NCBI RefSeq assembly: GCF_012027325.1
Contig: NZ_SNUG01000004.1
Location: forward strand, 1 to 64,000
Reading direction: 5' to 3'
Origin: Thermococcus sp. M39
GTDB taxonomy: Archaea > Methanobacteriota_B > Thermococci > Thermococcales > Thermococcaceae
Length of the DNA: 64,000 bases
Numbering within the stretch: position 1 is the stretch's first letter; each line of letters starts with the position of its first letter. The position numbers and the translations under genes were made by a program. The notes beneath the pieces were generated by a model. That model was not told where the DNA came from and did no database searches. It worked only from the letters and a program-made list of their open reading frames with translations. This document shows, one piece after another, positions 60,531 through 64,000 of this stretch.

Positions 60531-61576
60531 TGAAAATGCACGAGGACTATCAGAGGTATATAAAGAGGAAATACCTTACGGGCCTTGTTTTGCTCTTTCT
60601 TTTATTCCTCACCTCAGTTTATTCCCTAAGTAAAGGGGCGTACACAATACCATTTAAGCAAGTTCTGCTTACAATTTCTGGAAAAACCCTCGGAAATTAT
60701 GCAACTGTAATTTGGAGCATCAGACTGCCGAGGATAGTTGCGGCAGTCATAGTTGGAGCTTCACTTGCAATAGCTGGCGCTGTAATGCAGGGCTTTCTCA
60801 AGAATCCTCTCGCAACTCCTTTCACAATGGGCGTTTCCCATGGAGCGATGTTTGGGGCTTCTCTTGCAATTCTCCTTGGTGCTGGTTATTCTGAAAGCTC
60901 TGGAAGGATTTTTGTGAACAATCCATATGCCGTTGTTCTGGCTGCATTTCTCGGAGCTTTGACCTCCGTTGCAATTATTTTAACCTTGGCTAAGCTTAAA
61001 GGTTTGAGTCCCGAAGCAATGATTTTGTCGGGAGTTGCTATGAGTTCCCTCTTTGTTGCCTTAACTACTCTCGTCCAGTACTTTGCCGATGAACTGCAGC
61101 TTGCGGCTATGGTTTATTGGAGCTTTGGAGATTTAGGAAGGGCAACTTGGAGGGAGAACTTCATAATGCTGACAGTTTTCATAACTGCATTTGCGTATTT
61201 CATGTGGAAGAGATGGGATTTGAATTCAGTTCAGTGCGGCGATGACGTTGCAAAGTCTTTGGGAGTTGATGTTGAAAAGATAAGATTGATTGGCACTCTG
61301 CTGGCTTCTCTTTTAACTGCAGTAAGCGTCTCTTCTGTTGGCATAATAGGGTTTGTTGGATTAATTGCCCCCCATACGATGCGTTTGATAATCGGAAGCG
61401 ATTACAGGTTTTTAATTCCTCTTTCAGCTTTAACTGGAGCAATACTTTTATTGGTAGCAGATACGATAGCGAGGCTGCTGTTTTCTCCTTTTATCCTCCC
61501 GGTTGGGGTTGTTACCTCTTTTCTCGGAGCGCCGATGTTCATTTATCTGCTGGTGAGGATGGAGGGGAGAGCATGA
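60527..61576 (+). CDS. FecCD/BtuC-type ABC permease
   Basis: The 349-residue permease has about ten membrane helices and the family sequences [40 protein letters not shown] and [20 protein letters not shown] (the EAA-like coupling loop). It forms the membrane channel of the metal-chelate importer with the flanking binding protein and ATPase; both junctions overlap by 4 bp. Confidence 0.9.
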   Translation: MMKMHEDYQRYIKRKYLTGLVLLFLLFLTSVYSLSKGAYTIPFKQVLLTISGKTLGNYATVIWSIRLPRIVAAVIVGASLAIAGAVMQGFLKNPLATPFTMGVSHGAMFGASLAILLGAGYSESSGRIFVNNPYAVVLAAFLGALTSVAIILTLAKLKGLSPEAMILSGVAMSSLFVALTTLVQYFADELQLAAMVYWSFGDLGRATWRENFIMLTVFITAFAYFMWKRWDLNSVQCGDDVAKSLGVDVEKIRLIGTLLASLLTAVSVSSVGIIGFVGLIAPHTMRLIIGSDYRFLIPLSALTGAILLLVADTIARLLFSPFILPVGVVTSFLGAPMFIYLLVRMEGRA

Positions 61577-62313
61577 AGGCAGTGAGAGTTAATGGCTTGA
61601 GCTTTTCCTATAACGGAAGGAAGGTTCTTAAGGATGTGAGGCTTGAAGTTGATGAAGGAGAATTCGTTGCGATTTTGGGTCCAAATGGTGCTGGAAAGTC
61701 AACGCTCATAAAATGCATAGCTGGTATTCTGGATTGTGAAGGTGTTGAGATATTTGAGAGGCCTTTAAAGGAATACTCACGTCAAGAGCTCGCTAAGATC
61801 ATTGGTTATGTTCCTCAGAGGAGCGGTGGGAGCTTTATGACGGTTTTTGATGCCGTCCTTTTGGGGAGAAAGCCGCACATGAGAATAGCTCCAGCTGAGA
61901 GGGACTTGAAGAAGGCCGAGGAAGTTTTGAAGCTGCTGAGGCTTGAAAAGCTTGCTTTAAAGAGGACGAACCAGCTCAGCGGTGGAGAGTTACAAAAAGT
62001 TGTTATTGCTAGGGCTTTAGCTCAAGAACCAAAAATTCTCCTTATGGACGAGCCGACAAACAATCTGGACTTGAAGAGCCAGCTTGAGGTCATGAGGATT
62101 GCAAAAAGCTTTGAAGGCACTTCAATAGTTGTCATGCATGATGTTAATTTGGCTTTGAGGTTTGCTGAAAGATTTGTGTTTATGAAAGACGGAAGAATTG
62201 TGGCGGATGGGGGAGTCGAGATAATAAAGCCCAAACTTTTTGAGAAAGTTTATGATGTTAAGGTGGAAATAGAAGAGGTAAGAGGGATTCCCATTGTTGT
62301 TCCTCTGGGATAA
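61573..62313 (+). CDS. FecE/BtuD-type ABC ATPase
   Basis: The ATPase has Walker A ILGPNGAGKSTLIKCIAG, the Q-loop GYVPQRSGGSFMTVFDAVLL, the signature NQLSGGELQKVVIARAL and Walker B ILLMDEPTNNLD, followed by the switch His in VVMHDVNLAL. It powers the importer encoded just upstream and ends the four-gene operon. Confidence 0.92.
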   Translation: MKAVRVNGLSFSYNGRKVLKDVRLEVDEGEFVAILGPNGAGKSTLIKCIAGILDCEGVEIFERPLKEYSRQELAKIIGYVPQRSGGSFMTVFDAVLLGRKPHMRIAPAERDLKKAEEVLKLLRLEKLALKRTNQLSGGELQKVVIARALAQEPKILLMDEPTNNLDLKSQLEVMRIAKSFEGTSIVVMHDVNLALRFAERFVFMKDGRIVADGGVEIIKPKLFEKVYDVKVEIEEVRGIPIVVPLG

Positions 62314-62404
62314 ATTCTTTTAGGAATCAGAAAGTTCGTCGTGAGAGAGTAGGATTGTGCTTCTCAAATGAGACTTTTGCAACCTCTACATTTCAAATTT
62401 TACC

Positions 62405-62422
62405 ATTTTAGACGCCTAAAAT
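62405..62422. promoter_or_regulatory. Short inverted repeat ATTTTAG/CTAAAAT in the 200-bp gap before the CooC-like gene
   Basis: The arms (62405-62411 and 62416-62422) flank a 4-bp spacer. A TATA-like ATTATTATAAATC follows at about 62470-62482 and GGTGAT at 62501-62506. It could be a regulatory site or the tail of the preceding operon. Confidence 0.3.
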
Positions 62423-62513
62423 CCAAAATACCTGCAAATTTCACCACTTATTGTCAATCATCGAGGTAAATTATTATAAATCAGGTTGCCGGTTTCGATT
62501 TTGGTGATACGGA

Positions 62514-63227
62514 ATGAAAATTTTAATATGTGGGAAAGGTGGTTGTGGGAAAAGCACAATTACAGCAATGCTCGGAAAGTACTTAGCGAATAGAGGCTAT
62601 AGAGTCTTAATAGTGGATGCGGATGAGTCTAATCCTGGCTTATACAGAATGTTAGGCTTGTCCAAGACAAAAACTTTGGCGGAATATTTAGGTGGAAAGA
62701 AGCAAGTAAAAGCGATTCTAAATAATCCAGAACTGCCTAAGACCTTTGAGGAAATTCCAGAGGAAATTCTCTCAAAAAGAGAAAACTTAAGTGTAATGAG
62801 CATTGGTAAGATTGAAGAACCTGGCGAAGGATGCGCCTGTCCATATGGAGTCCTAGCAAAGAAATTTCTAAAAAATTTACAACCAAAGAAAAGAGAAATT
62901 GTCTTGGTTGATACCGAAGCTGGGATAGAGCACTTTGGAAGAGGAATAGACTTGGAAGTTGATGTTATAGTAAATGTTGCAGAGCCCAACTTGGAATCAA
63001 TTGAGCTTTCAAGAAAGATTGAAAAATTAGCTGAAAAAGCTGGCTTAAAGCATGTCTTTGTTCTAAATAAGGCTTTACCGGAAGTTTTGGACAAAGTTAA
63101 TGTCAAGCCCGATGTTGTCATTCCATTCAATCAGAAGTTCATTTACGACAGTTTGGAGGGCAAGGAAGTTGAAGTTCTGCCTCAAATAGAAGAGCTCTGG
63201 AAAGTTATGAATGCTAAAGCTAGTTGA
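62514..63227 (+). CDS. CooC-like MinD-family ATPase
   Basis: The deviant Walker A CGKGGCGKSTITAMLGKYLA, VDADESNPGLYRMLGL, a CAC motif in EGCACPYGVLAKKFL and VDTEAGIEHFGRGID are typical of CooC proteins, which use ATP to insert nickel into carbon monoxide dehydrogenase. The CxC pair is the CooC dimer metal site. No CODH gene is visible in the window; it may lie elsewhere, or the protein may serve another metal enzyme. It appears to be a single-gene unit. Confidence 0.85.
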   Translation: MKILICGKGGCGKSTITAMLGKYLANRGYRVLIVDADESNPGLYRMLGLSKTKTLAEYLGGKKQVKAILNNPELPKTFEEIPEEILSKRENLSVMSIGKIEEPGEGCACPYGVLAKKFLKNLQPKKREIVLVDTEAGIEHFGRGIDLEVDVIVNVAEPNLESIELSRKIEKLAEKAGLKHVFVLNKALPEVLDKVNVKPDVVIPFNQKFIYDSLEGKEVEVLPQIEELWKVMNAKAS

Positions 63228-63350
63228 AGGGGGCTTTATTGGAATTGGTTAATGCCTAGCTACGCTTATTGTGAGCTATCTCGAATCTCTCTTTCTATAC
63301 ATTTTCATTTAAATTTTTGCTCAGTTTTTGGACAATTTTTACATTACATT

Positions 63351-63367
63351 TATCACTCGTAGTGATT
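63351..63367. promoter_or_regulatory. TGM-type regulatory site upstream of acs
   Basis: TATCACTCGTAGTGATT fits the Thermococcales glycolytic motif TATCACn5GTGATA at 11 of 12 positions. It lies about 40 bp upstream of the acs TATA box. By known TrmBL1/Tgr behaviour, a site upstream of TATA acts in activation under gluconeogenic conditions. Confidence 0.6.
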
Positions 63368-63382
63368 TCGACTTTAGTCGAA
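63367..63382. promoter_or_regulatory. 16-bp palindrome directly after the TGM site
   Basis: TTCGACTTTAGTCGAA has 7-bp perfect arms around TT. It abuts the TGM-like site and precedes the acs TATA box. It may be a second regulator site. Confidence 0.45.
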
Positions 63383-63407
63383 GATATCATTTACAATCAG
63401 CGAAAAA

Positions 63408-63416
63408 CTTATAAGG
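63408..63416 (+). promoter_or_regulatory. acs TATA box
   Basis: CTTATAAGG is followed 39 bp later by the acs start codon, with the strong ribosome binding site AAGGAGGTGA at 63441-63450. The spacing predicts transcription start near 63438-63440 and a very short leader. Confidence 0.55.
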
Positions 63417-63454
63417 AAAAACTGCATTCTGGACTGAAAAAAGGAGGTGAAAAG

Positions 63455-64000
63455 ATGCAAGTTGGCGAAGGATTTTTGAACGAAAGGTATATACCAATGG
63501 AACATTTTAGGGAAATACAGAAGAAAGCTTTAGAGAATCCAGAGGAGTTCTGGGCGGAGCAGGCAAAGGTCTTAGACTGGTTCAAAACTTGGGACAAAGT
63601 CTTGGACGACTCAAATCCACCATTCTACAGATGGTTCGTTGGTGGAGTCCTAAATGCTTCTTACAACGCCCTTGACAGACACATCAAAGCAGGAAAGAGA
63701 AATAAAGCAGCAATAATTTGGGAAGGAGAAGATGGTAGCACGAGGACATTAACCTACTACGAGCTATACAGAGAAGTGAACAGATTTGCAAGCGTTTTGA
63801 AGAACCTAGGAGTCAAAAAAGGTGACAGAGTTGTAATCTATATGCCAATGGTTCCGGAAGTTGCAGTAGCAATGTTGGCATGTGCAAGGATTGGTGCAAT
63901 TCACAGCGTTGTTTTCAGCGGATTCTCTGCTGAAGCATTGGCAAGCAGAATCAACGATGCCAAGGCGAAGGTAGTTATTACAGCTGATGTACTTTACAGA
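63455..64000 (+). CDS. acs: AMP-forming acetyl-CoA synthetase, N-terminal part (runs off the window)
   Basis: The first 182 codons are present: [80 protein letters not shown] and [19 protein letters not shown]. These match the N-terminal domain of AMP-forming acetyl-CoA synthetases or close acyl-CoA synthetases. The enzyme activates acetate with ATP via acetyl-AMP. Most thermococci mainly use the reverse-type ADP-forming enzyme, so this gene suggests an added acetate-assimilation capacity. The start follows AAGGAGGTGA. The adenylation signature lies beyond the window. Confidence 0.88.
   Translation, partial: MQVGEGFLNERYIPMEHFREIQKKALENPEEFWAEQAKVLDWFKTWDKVLDDSNPPFYRWFVGGVLNASYNALDRHIKAGKRNKAAIIWEGEDGSTRTLTYYELYREVNRFASVLKNLGVKKGDRVVIYMPMVPEVAVAMLACARIGAIHSVVFSGFSAEALASRINDAKAKVVITADVLYR

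Noticed and set aside
1-64000. tRNA or rRNA genes
   Set aside because: No cloverleaf T-loop (GGTTCAAATCC-like) sequence with matching acceptor stem, nor any rRNA core sequence, was noticed on either strand. A tRNAscan run would be decisive.

Overview
The window looks like a chromosomal segment of a hyperthermophilic euryarchaeon of the order Thermococcales, from the AT-richer Thermococcus/Palaeococcus/Pyrococcus side. Supporting signs are GGTGAT-type ribosome binding sites, TATA boxes of the TTTATAA type, a Thermococcaceae-style C-terminal CGP anchor, a HypA plus MinD-type HypB pair, a branched-polyamine synthase (BpsA), archaeal phosphopantothenate synthesis, and sites matching the thermococcal SurR and TGM regulatory motifs. 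All identifications come from reading the sequence and from memory of families; no search was run.

Layout. (1) 1-2.9 kb: edge of a possible IS607-type transposase gene, a small ORF remnant, a helicase gene missing its 5' part, and about 630 bp without a gene. (2) 2.9-18.3 kb: a defence island. The plus strand carries a phospholipase-D/SF2 helicase fusion, a small protein, a DndD/Rad50-like ATPase and a Dnd-associated-like small protein. Convergent to it are a small protein, a compact PglZ protein and a DUF499 ATPase. Divergent from DUF499 are a DUF1156 DNA methylase, two unknown proteins and a PD-(D/E)XK nuclease-like protein. A DUF365 and an EVE-domain protein follow. (3) 18.4-34.7 kb: one long minus-strand operon, the most unusual part of the window. 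It encodes a HEPN-like protein, an unknown protein, a 611-residue coiled-coil protein, two ESCRT-III-like proteins, a membrane kinase with a PQQ propeller and a macro domain, a Vps4-like AAA ATPase with an N-terminal MIT-like domain, a second membrane kinase, a membrane PP2C phosphatase, a third membrane kinase with propeller and PEGA domains, and a third ESCRT-III-like protein. (4) 34.9-36.5 kb: an AbiEi-like regulator and a RHH/MazF-PemK toxin-antitoxin pair. (5) 36.6-48.2 kb: a plasmid-derived segment with inverted iteron-like repeats, a UvrD-type helicase, a primase-polymerase, HEPN/MNT and HEPN-type modules, an HNH nuclease with a frameshift, a ribbon-helix-helix-like protein and a structured repeat-bearing intergenic region. 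(6) 48.2-64 kb: mostly ordinary chromosome: a surface beta-propeller protein, pantothenate and polyamine genes, hydrogenase maturation, a minimal SUF system whose SufB-like gene is frameshifted, a TDT transporter, an FmdE-like protein with an ABC metal-chelate importer, a CooC-like ATPase, and the start of an AMP-forming acetyl-CoA synthetase.

How parts may work together. The kinase/phosphatase/ESCRT operon reads as a signalling-controlled membrane-remodelling machine: external propeller, PEGA and CARDB-like sensors pass signals through the membrane to Hanks-type kinases, a PP2C enzyme reverses the phosphorylation, and the likely outputs are ESCRT-III-like filament proteins with a Vps4-like disassembly ATPase. 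The defence island combines methylation, a PglZ phosphatase-fold protein, large ATPases and nucleases, as in BREX/Pgl/Dnd-related systems, but in an unfamiliar combination. The 53-59 kb genes look redox-linked through SurR-type sites, and acs appears to carry a TGM site placed for gluconeogenic activation.
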